DNA of 64,000 nucleotides from positions 1-64,000 of IMG/VR virus record IMGVR_UViG_3300048018_000619, one strand, 5' to 3'. The position numbers and the translations under genes were made by a program. Positions 17,901 to 26,794 of the stretch are shown one piece after another. The notes beneath the pieces are model-generated. The model saw only the letters and a program-made list of their open reading frames with translations. It ran no database searches and was not told the origin of the DNA. The stretch comes from a virus. Position 1 is the first letter of the stretch; each line of letters opens with the position of its first letter.

Positions 17901-20900
17901 TCTCCAAACAAATGGTTCACTATAATCATCAGAAGTCCAAAACTCCATTTCACCATCATTATTGGTGTAGTTAAATCTAATACCCGCACCATCATTAGTT
18001 CCTGTCGGAACAAACTTTATCATTGGGTTAGTACCTGTCATATTAAGATTACCCGATAACGATCCTCCCGACAATTGTAGATATCTATTGTCTACATCAA
18101 CCGTATATGTGTCACCATCATTTCTTGTAAATGTGATTATACCATTACCACTATTAAATGTGGCACCTGTTGTATACTCGTCATTTTTCACGTACCCTTC
18201 AGTGGAATGGTCACCCCATCCATATGCGGTTTTGAAGTTTTGGATATTAGTTTTGGTGAGGTCTTCCCCATCTAACCTAAGTAAATCCCCTCTAAGTAAT
18301 GCTGTTTTTCTATCTGACCATCCGTTTACTGTCCAATTACCTGTTTCTGAATTAACCTCAAGACCTTGTTCTGCATTGATATAAACATATTCGTTTGTCT
18401 GTCCTGTTGCATATGCGTAGGACTCACCTGCGTTTAATATTAGTTGTTGACCATTACCTCTTATATCACCGGCAATTGTAAGTGCTCCCGTAAATGTGTC
18501 TGTTGTATCTAATAGGTATCTACCATCAAGGTCAACAGTTGCACCCGCATTTCCAACACCCGATAATGTTACGACACCTGTACCTGTATTAAATGTTGCT
18601 GAATTAACATAATCGATATCATTTGTATCGGTATATCCTGTTAGGTATCCTACAGTGCTGTGATCACCCCATCCATATGCGGTGTCCCAATTACTTATGT
18701 TGGTTGATGTGAAATCACCGGCATCCCATATGAGATTACCGTCATTCTTTAAGTTACCGCTTGTGAAGTTTATATCACCTCTAAGGTTCCCAATTGCAAC
18801 ACCACCATTAACGTGTTTAATGAAGAATTGGTCAGGTGTACCTGTTGCAGATGAATTACCTGAACTTAATATTGTACCTGCATCAGGAACGTGTACGTCA
18901 AGAGTACCTGTCATGGTGTCTCCACCTAATTTTACAAATCTACCATCAATATCTACAGTGAATCCTGCGTTACCCACACCAGTACCTGTTATTACACCTG
19001 TACCTGTATTGAATGTCGCTGAATTAATATAATCGATTGTGTCTGTATTAGTAACAGTTTCTGTTGCGGTAGTGATACCAGTTATATGACCATTACTATC
19101 AACTAATATATCTTGAATGTATGTCCTTCCACTATTATTAGAGGAGGAAGCCGCACTTATATTCTCATGTTCGGTATAGGTTTCAGTAAAACCAGTTAGA
19201 TATCCAACAGTACTGTGATCTCCCCACCCATAAGCGGTATCCCAATTTTGATCTTTTCTTGTACCCGCACCTGTACCTGTCGCCGGTTTGGAGTATATAC
19301 CTTCTTTGTACATTAACTTACCATCGGCAAGTATTGTCATTGTGGGTTGATTTGTTGATAACACTATAGACGCACCAGAACCATAACTAGAACCGTCACC
19401 ATGGTAATGTGTTATATATGCTCTTTGTGTACCAGCCCCTGGGTTATCACTAAATTCAATTCCCGTACCTAACCCATTACTTGAGTTTTCTAACTTTAAA
19501 GTATATGTGTTATTACTTGAAATAGTACCCCCACTAAGTGGTAAGTATCTTCCATCAATATCAACAGTAACATCGGATGCACCCTTAACTTTATAAGTGA
19601 TTACACCTGTACCTGTATTGAATGTTGCACCTGTTAGATAGTAGTTTACGTCAGTATCCAACGCAAAACCCGTAACATCTACCGTGTCGCCATCTGATTT
19701 TGTCAATGTTAATGTTTGACTTGAACCATCATATGTACCACCCGTTACAGTAACTTCCGATAATGTTGCAGATATATCAACAGTATAAGTGTCACCATCA
19801 TTTCTTGTGAATGTAATGATACCCGTACCACTATTAAAAGTAGAACCTGTCGTATATTCATCGGTATTGACCACAGTTTCTGATGATGTGGTTATACCTG
19901 TAACATGACCATTACCATCTAATAAAATATCTTGTATATATGTTCTACCACTGTTGTTAGAACTACTTGCCGCATTTACATTAGGGTGTTGTGTTAGGTA
20001 ATTTTCATCTGCATGGTCACCCCATCCATATGCGGTATCCCAATTAGTTATTTGAGTCGATGTGATATTGTAAGCGGCATGAGCCGTAAATATTGGATCG
20101 GTTTCTGTGAATGACGTTAAATACCTACCATCAATATCTACAGTATAAGTATCTCCGTCATTTCTTGTGAATGTGATAATACCGTTACCTGTATTGAATG
20201 TTGCACCTGTTGTAAATTCGTCTGTATTAGTTACAGTCTCACTTGCAGTTGTTAAACCTGTAACATGACCATTACTATCAAGTAATATGTCTTGTATGTA
20301 AGTTCGACCACTATTATTAGATGAAGATGCTGCAGATATATTCGGGTGTTGTGTTAAATAGGTATTACTATCAACACTACCGTCCGCTTTCAAGAATTGA
20401 GATGAAGTACCCCCACTTTTAATAAATGAAGATGCAGTAACGTTCCCTGAAAAGACCGAATTCTGAGAAGTGTCGATATTTAATGCGGTTGTGTTGTTTG
20501 TTACTAATGCAACGTTGTCACCCCCCGTTGAACCAAGGTAGAATCCGTCTCCCGTAGCGGCTGACGTAAAGTCTTTGGTTGTTATCTTGTAATCGTCACC
20601 GTCGGCGTTATTTCTAAATAATATAGAATGGTCGTCATCGTCCGTTGTGTCTTTTAAAACTATTTGTGAGGAACCTCCATGAACTTGTAAATTTGTTGTA
20701 ATTAAACCACCCGTCATCGTACCTCCACCTAACTCAACGTACCTACCATCAATATCAACAGTAAATCCGGCATTACCCACACCAGTACCTGTTATTACAC
20801 CTGTACCCGTATTGAATGTTGCGGAACTCACATAGTCAATATCATTTGTGTCTGTATTGACGACAGTTTCAGTGGCCGTAGTTAGTCCTGTTACGTGTCC

Positions 20901-23900
20901 ATTACCGTCTAATAGTATATCTTGGATATATGTTCTTCCACTATTGTTAGAAGACGCTGGTGATGCAATTGGTGGGTGCTGTGTTAAATATGTATTTGAA
21001 TCTACACTACCATCCGCCTTTAAGAATTGTGATGATGTACCCCCACTTTTAGTGAATGAAGTAGCAATAACTTCTCCTGAAAAAGTAGCGGTATCGTTTT
21101 GGTTAAGTATTAATAATGATTTCCAATTCGCACTCGCTCCTAATTTAACATCAAAACTAAAAGTATTCGCACTTGTTGATGAAGTGTCAATAGTTTTTAT
21201 TCTTTGGTAGTAAGTTCCGTCAGTACCTTGTATACTAAAATTACCCCCCAATTCGAGAGTGGGTCCTGCAGTTATATTACCAACAGTTATGTCGTTTGTT
21301 GTAATATTCCCTCTTGTAGTTACACTATCTAAGGTGTCTGTCTCAGAATAACTTGTTAGGAATCTTCCGTCAATGTCTACGGTAAACGTATCCCCATCAT
21401 TTCTTTTGAATGTAATTACACCGTCACTAGTATTAAAAGTGGCACCTGTCGTATATTCATCATTATAGTCTGTTAGGAAATTTTGATCATCAACCCAATC
21501 TCTTGTTGCGATGTGATACCACGTTGATCCCGTTATTGAGTCAGTACCCGCAAAATTTCTAAAGTATAATCCGTCACCATTAACTATTGTTGATCCCCCT
21601 AATTGGAAACCATAATTACCGTCTGTTTGAGATACATGTAATATTGTGTTGTGACCACTGATAGGTCCGTTAGACGCGTAATTTCTATATATACCAAATT
21701 CTGTATAATCATTAGCGTCACCATTTGTACTATATAATTCACTATGTACTTGTGCCCTTGTGTCTAAAAATCTACCGTCTATATCAACAGTAAATGTGTC
21801 ACCATCATTTCTTTTAAATGTAATTACACCGTTACCACTATTAAATGTAGCACCTGTTGTGTATTCATTGTTGTAGTCTGTAAGATAACTTCCTGTTTCT
21901 GCCTCGATACCATCTAATCTACTATCTAAAGTGGTTAAATCGGTATTATCTAATAATCTTTCTTCAGATCCTTTTTGACCACCCTTCCAATAGTTGTTTT
22001 GTCCGTCCCATAATAATGAACCCGATAATAAATCAGGAGAAGTGTTGTCTCTAACCTCTATACCCGCATTTTGTGCCCCACTACCATTTAAAGATATGAT
22101 ATTATCACCGATCTCAACAGTTGTTGAATCCACTCTTGTTTCTGTTCCCTTAACTAAAAGATCACCTTTGATAGTTACGTTAGAACCTGTAAATTCTAAA
22201 CCACCTTCTATTGTATCTAACCTACCATCTAAACCTGTAATATTACCATCTAAACTACCAGTCTTAGTTTCTAAAGAACTTAATCTATTATTTTGTGATG
22301 TATTGGTCGAATCGTTAGATGATGTGTAGGTATTAAAATCACTTCTAACACTACCACTTTCAGTTTCTAAACTAGTTAATCTAATATCTTGGTTTTGGTT
22401 GGTTGTGTTGTTAGATGAGGTATAAGTATTTAAATCATTTCTTAATGTAGTAACATCTGTATCACTCGCATATGTATCATCAATACTCGCAGTGAATGAT
22501 TCTATTGAATCTAATCTACCGTCTTGATTGGTATTGGTGGTATCTAAACTACCTGTCTTGGTTTCTAATGAATCTAACCTTCCGTCATGAGAACCTGAAG
22601 TTGTTTCAAGTGACCCTAATCTATTATTCTGAGTAGTATTCGTAGTTTCTAATGAACCACTTTTGGTTTCTAAACTACCAACTCTGTTGGTTAGGTTAGT
22701 TACATCTGTGTCAGTAGCATAAGTATCATCAATACTTGCGGTAAATGACTCTATGGAATCAACCCTACCATCTAAAGTATTTATATCGGTTGTTAAACTC
22801 CCAGTTTTAGTCTCTAAAGAATCTACCCTACCACTTAAGTTTTGTTTATCTGTTTCGTTTGAAGACGTGTAGGTATTTAAATCACCCCTTAGATCAGTTA
22901 TATCGCTATCTAAACTACCTGTTTTGGTTTCTAATGAACCTAATCTATTATTTTGTGATGTATTGGTTGAATCGTTGGATGATGTATAGGTATTTAAATC
23001 ATTCCTAAGAGTTGTTACATCAGTATCAGTTGCGTAAGTATCATCAATACTACTTGTGAATGATTCTATACTATCTAATCTACCATCGTGTGAACCACTT
23101 TTGGTTTCTAAACTACCTAATCTACTATTTTGATTTGTATTCGTAGAATCATTAGATGATGTATAGGTATTTAAATCATTCCTAAGAGTTGTTACATCAG
23201 TATCACTCGCATATGTATCATCAATACTCGCAGTGAATGATTCTAAAGAACCAATTCTATTGGTAACTAAATTATAATTTGTAGTATTTGTTATATCAAC
23301 TTGTTCAGAACCACTAATAACAGTTTCCGTATTTAATTTGGATTTAACTCTAGCATCCGTATAGTAAAGGTTAGTTGATCCTTCTGTAATTGAGTCTGTG
23401 TCACCAGCTCCACCGACGAAAACTTTATTACCCATACCATTATGATTGGTACAATAGTATAATAGTGTTTGTGGTGTGTCTTGATTTACAATAATTTGAA
23501 CGTATGCCCCTGATCTACCTTCAGTACCATTTACAGTTACACCATCTGTGTATTGATTGTTATCTGTCGTTGAGAATCTAAATGGATGTCCTGCATTTGA
23601 AGAGTCTGACACATCAAACCTATAAACTAGTCCTTTCGCTAATGAGACAATTTGTTGTTCTACACCATCTATATAATATACACCACCACTTGCAGTTACG
23701 GTAACATCAACATATTGTGTTATTGGTGAGGTTGAATTTAAAACAAACTCAGAACCTGAAACAACATTTTCCGTATTTAGTTTTGATTTAATATCGGTAT
23801 TTAAAGAACCACTTTTGGTTTCTAAACTACCTAATCTACTATTTTGATTTGTATTAGTTGAGTCGTTGGATGAGGTATAACTATTAAAGTCAGACCTTAT

Positions 23901-25313
23901 AGTACCATCCACACTACCCGTAAATGTTTCTAATCCATCTAACCTACCGTCATGTGATCCCGTAATAAACTCTATCTCCCCTAACCTTTCAATTATAGAA
24001 CCTGACGCTAATTCTAAAGAGTTTAATTTAGATGAGTGTGAACCACTCGTTGTTTCTAATGAACTTAATCTCCCATCATGTGAACCACTAGTTGTTTCTA
24101 ATGAACTAAGTCTATTATTACTTGCGGTATAATGTGCCGCAAATGCTTGGTCATTCGCAGTATCAACACTATTGATTAATCCTACGATTTCAGCAAACGA
24201 ATCTTTATCGGCTTCAGAAGAATCTAAAATAGCGTCTACATCTGTTTTTAGTGATGCCACATCAACCCCATCGACAGTACCTGTTAATCCAATACTACCA
24301 GTAATAATCAATCCATTACCAAAAACAATTGAGTTTCCGTCTGAAGATATTATTTTATTACCCGCCGTTATTTGTATAGGTGCATCTAATTCTATATTAC
24401 CCGTTCCTGAAGAACTTAATGTAATATCACCATCAACTGTTTGTAGTGTGATAGTATCAGAACCCGTTTCTAATATTTTTATTGATTCACCACTATCTGT
24501 AGTGACTCTTAATTCAGTACCTGTAGTTGAAAGTACTTGTTGTCCATTTATATATAATGACCCTGATGAAAGATATAAATCTCTCCACTCCTTGTCGGGT
24601 GCACCTAAATCAATTGTATTTGTGATACTAGGTATAATTGAAACATTAGTTATCAAACTGTCTGAGGATATCGACGCGGTTGCTGTTGTACTTGCAATCC
24701 GATCTAAACTTAGACCCGTAACCCCACTTGCGGGAACATTAATTAAACCACTACCATCTCCTCTAAAAGAACCAGTGAACGAACCCGATAATTGGGCTAA
24801 CTCTTCATCACTGTCGTTAGTGGCCATTAACTTTAAACGACCATTATTTACTTTAAGAACTTTCTTGTTCGATCCGTGACCTAACTCAATTTCAGATGCA
24901 ATTAATCTTTTTAAAGTATTACCACTATCGTGAAGTTGTACATCACCATCACTATTCTTAGTTATTTTTGTACCACCCAAATCGATAGTACTTCCCGCTA
25001 AATATATATCATTCCATCTTTTAGTGTCGCTACCCAAATCATGAGTAAGTGTTCCTTGAGGTAACAACGATCCACTAATTGTTTGATCCCCAATGAATAT
25101 ATTACTTCCAGTAGTAGCTGCGGTATTTTTATAATCATTAAAACTTGATGTGAGTAAGTAGGAGGCGGCGTGTGATGCACTTATTGCATTATCAACACTT
25201 CCGTCAATCTGTGCAGTACCATAGATAGTTCCTTGTACTGTTAAATCCCCTTGTATTTCTGCAGATGCGGAAACGGATAGGGATCCTGTAATGTGTGGAT
25301 CAAATATATTCAT
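14982..25313 (-). CDS. Giant tail fibre protein (3443 aa) with repeat arrays and embedded cupredoxin-like site
   Basis: This is the largest gene of the window. The first part (about 1-400) has phage fibre patterns such as LGSDTKRWNDIYLAGS. Residues about 400-1040 are a run of SGSHDGRL / SLETKTGSL / YTSSNDSTN units, probably a long fibrous stalk. Within it, residues about 525-636 look like a cupredoxin domain with His576, Cys621, His624 and Met627. A DNIISLNGS...GSEERLL module follows (about 1050-1120). Residues 1145-3190 hold repeats of TTGATFN...NDGDTYTVDIDGRYL and six copies of NWDTAYGWGDH type. The end is a small beta domain (FTHGLGTDNVIVQVYDSNGD). No S74 chaperone is present. The likely role is a host-recognition fibre. 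Confidence 0.85.
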   Translation of the reverse strand: MNIFDPHITGSLSVSASAEIQGDLTVQGTIYGTAQIDGSVDNAISASHAASYLLTSSFNDYKNTAATTGSNIFIGDQTISGSLLPQGTLTHDLGSDTKRWNDIYLAGSTIDLGGTKITKNSDGDVQLHDSGNTLKRLIASEIELGHGSNKKVLKVNNGRLKLMATNDSDEELAQLSGSFTGSFRGDGSGLINVPASGVTGLSLDRIASTTATASISSDSLITNVSIIPSITNTIDLGAPDKEWRDLYLSSGSLYINGQQVLSTTGTELRVTTDSGESIKILETGSDTITLQTVDGDITLSSSGTGNIELDAPIQITAGNKIISSDGNSIVFGNGLIITGSIGLTGTVDGVDVASLKTDVDAILDSSEADKDSFAEIVGLINSVDTANDQAFAAHYTASNNRLSSLETTSGSHDGRLSSLETTSGSHSSKLNSLELASGSIIERLGEIEFITGSHDGRLDGLETFTGSVDGTIRSDFNSYTSSNDSTNTNQNSRLGSLETKSGSLNTDIKSKLNTENVVSGSEFVLNSTSPITQYVDVTVTASGGVYYIDGVEQQIVSLAKGLVYRFDVSDSSNAGHPFRFSTTDNNQYTDGVTVNGTEGRSGAYVQIIVNQDTPQTLLYYCTNHNGMGNKVFVGGAGDTDSITEGSTNLYYTDARVKSKLNTETVISGSEQVDITNTTNYNLVTNRIGSLESFTASIDDTYASDTDVTTLRNDLNTYTSSNDSTNTNQNSRLGSLETKSGSHDGRLDSIESFTSSIDDTYATDTDVTTLRNDLNTYTSSNDSTNTSQNNRLGSLETKTGSLDSDITDLRGDLNTYTSSNETDKQNLSGRVDSLETKTGSLTTDINTLDGRVDSIESFTASIDDTYATDTDVTNLTNRVGSLETKSGSLETTNTTQNNRLGSLETTSGSHDGRLDSLETKTGSLDTTNTNQDGRLDSIESFTASIDDTYASDTDVTTLRNDLNTYTSSNNTTNQNQDIRLTSLETESGSVRSDFNTYTSSNDSTNTSQNNRLSSLETKTGSLDGNITGLDGRLDTIEGGLEFTGSNVTIKGDLLVKGTETRVDSTTVEIGDNIISLNGSGAQNAGIEVRDNTSPDLLSGSLLWDGQNNYWKGGQKGSEERLLDNTDLTTLDSRLDGIEAETGSYLTDYNNEYTTGATFNSGNGVITFKRNDGDTFTVDIDGRFLDTRAQVHSELYSTNGDANDYTEFGIYRNYASNGPISGHNTILHVSQTDGNYGFQLGGSTIVNGDGLYFRNFAGTDSITGSTWYHIATRDWVDDQNFLTDYNDEYTTGATFNTSDGVITFKRNDGDTFTVDIDGRFLTSYSETDTLDSVTTRGNITTNDITVGNITAGPTLELGGNFSIQGTDGTYYQRIKTIDTSSTSANTFSFDVKLGASANWKSLLILNQNDTATFSGEVIATSFTKSGGTSSQFLKADGSVDSNTYLTQHPPIASPASSNNSGRTYIQDILLDGNGHVTGLTTATETVVNTDTNDIDYVSSATFNTGTGVITGTGVGNAGFTVDIDGRYVELGGGTMTGGLITTNLQVHGGSSQIVLKDTTDDDDHSILFRNNADGDDYKITTKDFTSAATGDGFYLGSTGGDNVALVTNNTTALNIDTSQNSVFSGNVTASSFIKSGGTSSQFLKADGSVDSNTYLTQHPNISAASSSNNSGRTYIQDILLDSNGHVTGLTTASETVTNTDEFTTGATFNTGNGIITFTRNDGDTYTVDIDGRYLTSFTETDPIFTAHAAYNITSTQITNWDTAYGWGDHADENYLTQHPNVNAASSSNNSGRTYIQDILLDGNGHVTGITTSSETVVNTDEYTTGSTFNSGTGIITFTRNDGDTYTVDISATLSEVTVTGGTYDGSSQTLTLTKSDGDTVDVTGFALDTDVNYYLTGATFNTGTGVITYKVKGASDVTVDIDGRYLPLSGGTISSNNTYTLKLENSSNGLGTGIEFSDNPGAGTQRAYITHYHGDGSSYGSGASIVLSTNQPTMTILADGKLMYKEGIYSKPATGTGAGTRKDQNWDTAYGWGDHSTVGYLTGFTETYTEHENISAASSSNNSGRTYIQDILVDSNGHITGITTATETVTNTDTIDYINSATFNTGTGVITGTGVGNAGFTVDIDGRFVKLGGDTMTGTLDVHVPDAGTILSSGNSSATGTPDQFFIKHVNGGVAIGNLRGDINFTSGNLKNDGNLIWDAGDFTSTNISNWDTAYGWGDHSTVGYLTGYTDTNDIDYVNSATFNTGTGVVTLSGVGNAGATVDLDGRYLLDTTDTFTGALTIAGDIRGNGQQLILNAGESYAYATGQTNEYVYINAEQGLEVNSETGNWTVNGWSDRKTALLRGDLLRLDGEDLTKTNIQNFKTAYGWGDHSTEGYVKNDEYTTGATFNSGNGIITFTRNDGDTYTVDVDNRYLQLSGGSLSGNLNMTGTNPMIKFVPTGTNDGAGIRFNYTNNDGEMEFWTSDDYSEPFVWRAYDVGLDGTGNYQEWMKLYQKKLYIDGEELSKTNIQNFKTAYAWGDHSIAGYSEVDYYTTGATFNNGSGTLEFTRNDGNTYSVSLSSALVDVTVTSGTYNSSNQILTLTKSNGSTVDISGFAVDTDVNWYTTSASFNTSNGIITGTHHGGTWTVDIDGRYGLKSLSENKTYTSGGNAVGSYLGGHYSGGGTEKPNSATFGSGKLKIAMLSNTNLGFGGSWNDVLWISAYNGSDVKGSHALVFDKYSTNVYVSDQSYDSASWGTGYQLWHTGHFQQSSINNWNTAYGWGDHSAAGYASGDFLLKSGGTMSGAINMNGSGIDMVNGSISNVNHITIADPGPTEGIEWLGGNGFRIVESPNDLTTNSGGNLQFVKSSTRILTLGSNGQSEFTDKLTLTSSTSGSTIFDIQGTSGQLFSITDDLTGDLFAVSDSSGVPILNVNANGAVTLDPLGSLYVGNNKVINGSGNIEFDGPVTTSNQGRGIYWTGYDKEGTTDFSDTAHILHTSNSGGLAGSVIEIKSHNDATDGVNFVVNGNSAVRINGNIVVHAGNYTSYQQHPTITAANSSDNSGRTYIQDILLDGNGHVTGVTTATETVTDSGNDNDIDYISGATFDDTTGVITGTGTGNAGFTVDIDGRYLTTETYTAHDNITAATSSNNSGRTYVQDILVDGNGHVTGITTATETVTDSGNDNYYVDGLSFDTGNGVLTASVNGATNQTVDLDGRYLGTGDKAADSDLLDGLDLHTGRNNEANKVVRTDANGYIQAGWINTTSGANGASDTISRIYASGDGYIRYYSKADFISQLGLITTGNIGSQSVNYATTAGSADMIDGVAFRNTNSTGGIDADSLNSAGITYYTGGVTNFSGNATDGALYSQIYSSSWQHQIAGDYRSGRIAVRGKNNNTWQSWKKIPAVNVSTFSNVGTVTFTHGLGTDNVIVQVYDSNGDLFFPSAINSLNGVVVVKFETNRSGRVVVTG
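17030..20045 (-). repeat. Six GWGDH-type repeats in the 3443-aa fibre
   Basis: Six units reading NWDTAYGWGDH or close variants (one is AYAWGDH) are encoded near 17040, 17770, 18220, 18670, 19220 and 20030. At DNA level the + strand reads close to ccccatccatatgcggt each time. The units alternate with segments TTGATFN / DIDGRY. They are coding and are common in marine phage fibres. Confidence 0.85.
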
Positions 25314-25404
25314 CTATAAAAACGTTTTTCTTATTAGATAAATACTTTATAATTCAATAGTAATTTGGTTTTGATGAGATTTATAAGGACTAAATATATT
25401 TTTT
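25314..25404 (-). promoter_or_regulatory. Leader of the 3443-aa fibre gene
   Basis: Ninety-one AT-rich bases between the GT-A gene and the giant fibre. On the - strand there is TTATAAATC about 60 bases before the ATG, a near match to the phage late-promoter consensus TATAAATA, then TATTTATC nearer the start. A perfect 12-base palindrome AAAAACGTTTTT (25318-25329) lies five bases before the ATG. No Shine-Dalgarno sequence is visible. The promoter assignment is tentative. Confidence 0.35.
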
Positions 25405-26673
25405 CTAAATTAATGATGTGGTTCCATGAAATTTAAACCCGGTAAGTCTTGTGTAGAGTCTTTCTCCGTTGGAAGTAGTTGGTAATCCTCTTGAAGGGTA
25501 ATGTTTTCTAAAATAGTCATGTATTCTCCTTATCTCGTCATCTCCGATCTCCTTTCTTAGTTTGTCAATTATGATAACTTGTATAATATCATACCATTTC
25601 ATATATGTGGTATGAAAAAAACCATTAAACTCATGATCAAAATAATTTTTAATGTCATCAATATCATTAATAATTAATTCATAGGAGTCATCAGGTTTTT
25701 TTTTGGTTTTAGATAGAGGGGATATTATCACGCGGTCGCAACAATCAAATTTAAAATGATCATTATTGTTTACTTTTAGTTTAAATGGAAACTTTACACT
25801 ATTAATATCAGGTACGTTATTGTGAGCGTCTACGATTGATAAGGGTATATCATCAAATACGAAATTGTTCCCTTTCTTACTTGATTTTTTATATTTTTTA
25901 TCATGCAATCTTAAATTTGTGTGTAACATTAGTTGTTCTATATAACAAGAACCGTAAACCTCATCGTCTATCCTTTTTTTATTTGAATAATAATGATTTA
26001 GGGTTTCCCTACATACTTTACCAAAGGTTTCATGGTTTCTTACGTACGTAATGTTCATGTTTGGTATAGATTCAAAGTGAACTTCATCAAAGACCTTATC
26101 ACTCATATTTTCCATCAAATCGAAGAACAATTTACTGTAAGTTCTATCGACATGGGGGTAATCCATATCTTTTGACGTTTTTTCTAAAATTATTTTAGGT
26201 ATCTTATTGTTACTGTCTTTCACTAAGGATCTAAAAGGGTATTTATTTTGATCCATCTCCTTTTCATCCAAATTACAAAACCAATAAATAAAAAGGTTCT
26301 TGAGTGTCTCACCCTTACCATCAATAAACATATCCCTGTGACTAAAAATATAGTCACTATCATATCTATCCAATAATATTTTATTAAAGAGTAATGTGTC
26401 GGTATCAATATGAAGAAAAGGTTCTTTTATTGATTCATATACCTTTATTTTTGGAATACTCCACGTGTCCGTATCTCCTTTGACGAGTATGTCATGATTT
26501 ATCTCATCGTAAGGTATGCCAATATCTTTTATTTGTTTACATGAAATTTCATCACCGTAGAAACTTATACTTCCATAATGTTTTTTGGCTAAAATGGCAC
26601 TTAAATATTGAGTGTATAATAACTCTTTCCATATTAAGTTTTGTTTGTCTATGTATGTGTGAATTACTTTCAT
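25405..26673 (-). CDS. Putative glycosyltransferase with DxD motif (DUF6734-like)
   Basis: A 422-residue protein whose first 100 residues resemble a GT-A domain: KVIHTYIDK strand, a YLSAILAKKHYGSISFYGD helix/strand, and the metal-binding LHIDTDTLL with Asp90 and Asp92. This arrangement resembles DUF6734-type proteins and GT32-related enzymes. The C-terminal half is rich in Lys and Asp and I cannot assign it. It probably transfers a sugar in the cytoplasm. It starts one base after the stop of the 39-residue micro-gene and is last in the modification cluster. Confidence 0.6.
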   Translation of the reverse strand: MKVIHTYIDKQNLIWKELLYTQYLSAILAKKHYGSISFYGDEISCKQIKDIGIPYDEINHDILVKGDTDTWSIPKIKVYESIKEPFLHIDTDTLLFNKILLDRYDSDYIFSHRDMFIDGKGETLKNLFIYWFCNLDEKEMDQNKYPFRSLVKDSNNKIPKIILEKTSKDMDYPHVDRTYSKLFFDLMENMSDKVFDEVHFESIPNMNITYVRNHETFGKVCRETLNHYYSNKKRIDDEVYGSCYIEQLMLHTNLRLHDKKYKKSSKKGNNFVFDDIPLSIVDAHNNVPDINSVKFPFKLKVNNNDHFKFDCCDRVIISPLSKTKKKPDDSYELIINDIDDIKNYFDHEFNGFFHTTYMKWYDIIQVIIIDKLRKEIGDDEIRRIHDYFRKHYPSRGLPTTSNGERLYTRLTGFKFHGTTSLI

Positions 26674-26674
26674 A

Positions 26675-26794
26675 CTAATGCTTATAGGTAAATGGGTCTT
26701 GTTTTTTTAACCTCTCTATTTTTTCCTTATATCTTAACTCTCTTTTTTTCTTTTCTTTTCGGTCCTTAAACCATCTAATTATTTTTCTAAACAT
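26675..26794 (-). CDS. 39-aa Lys/Arg-rich micro-protein, translationally coupled
   Basis: A 39-codon frame starting MFRKIIRWFKDRKEKKKRE and ending FTYKH. The ATG at 26794 overlaps the stop of the carbamoyltransferase gene as TAATG, and the TAG ends one base before the ATG of the next gene. That spacing fills the gap exactly and is the main reason to call it a gene. The peptide is an extremely basic amphipathic helix, with Trp and Ile on one face early on. It might bind membranes, nucleic acid or a partner protein. I recognise no family. Confidence 0.6.
   Translation of the reverse strand: MFRKIIRWFKDRKEKKKRELRYKEKIERLKKQDPFTYKH

Noticed and set aside
26675-26794. The 39-residue micro-protein as a RiPP precursor for the radical SAM enzymes
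   Set aside because: It has no Cys, no Gly-Gly or leader-like cleavage site, and lies several genes away from the radical SAM genes.
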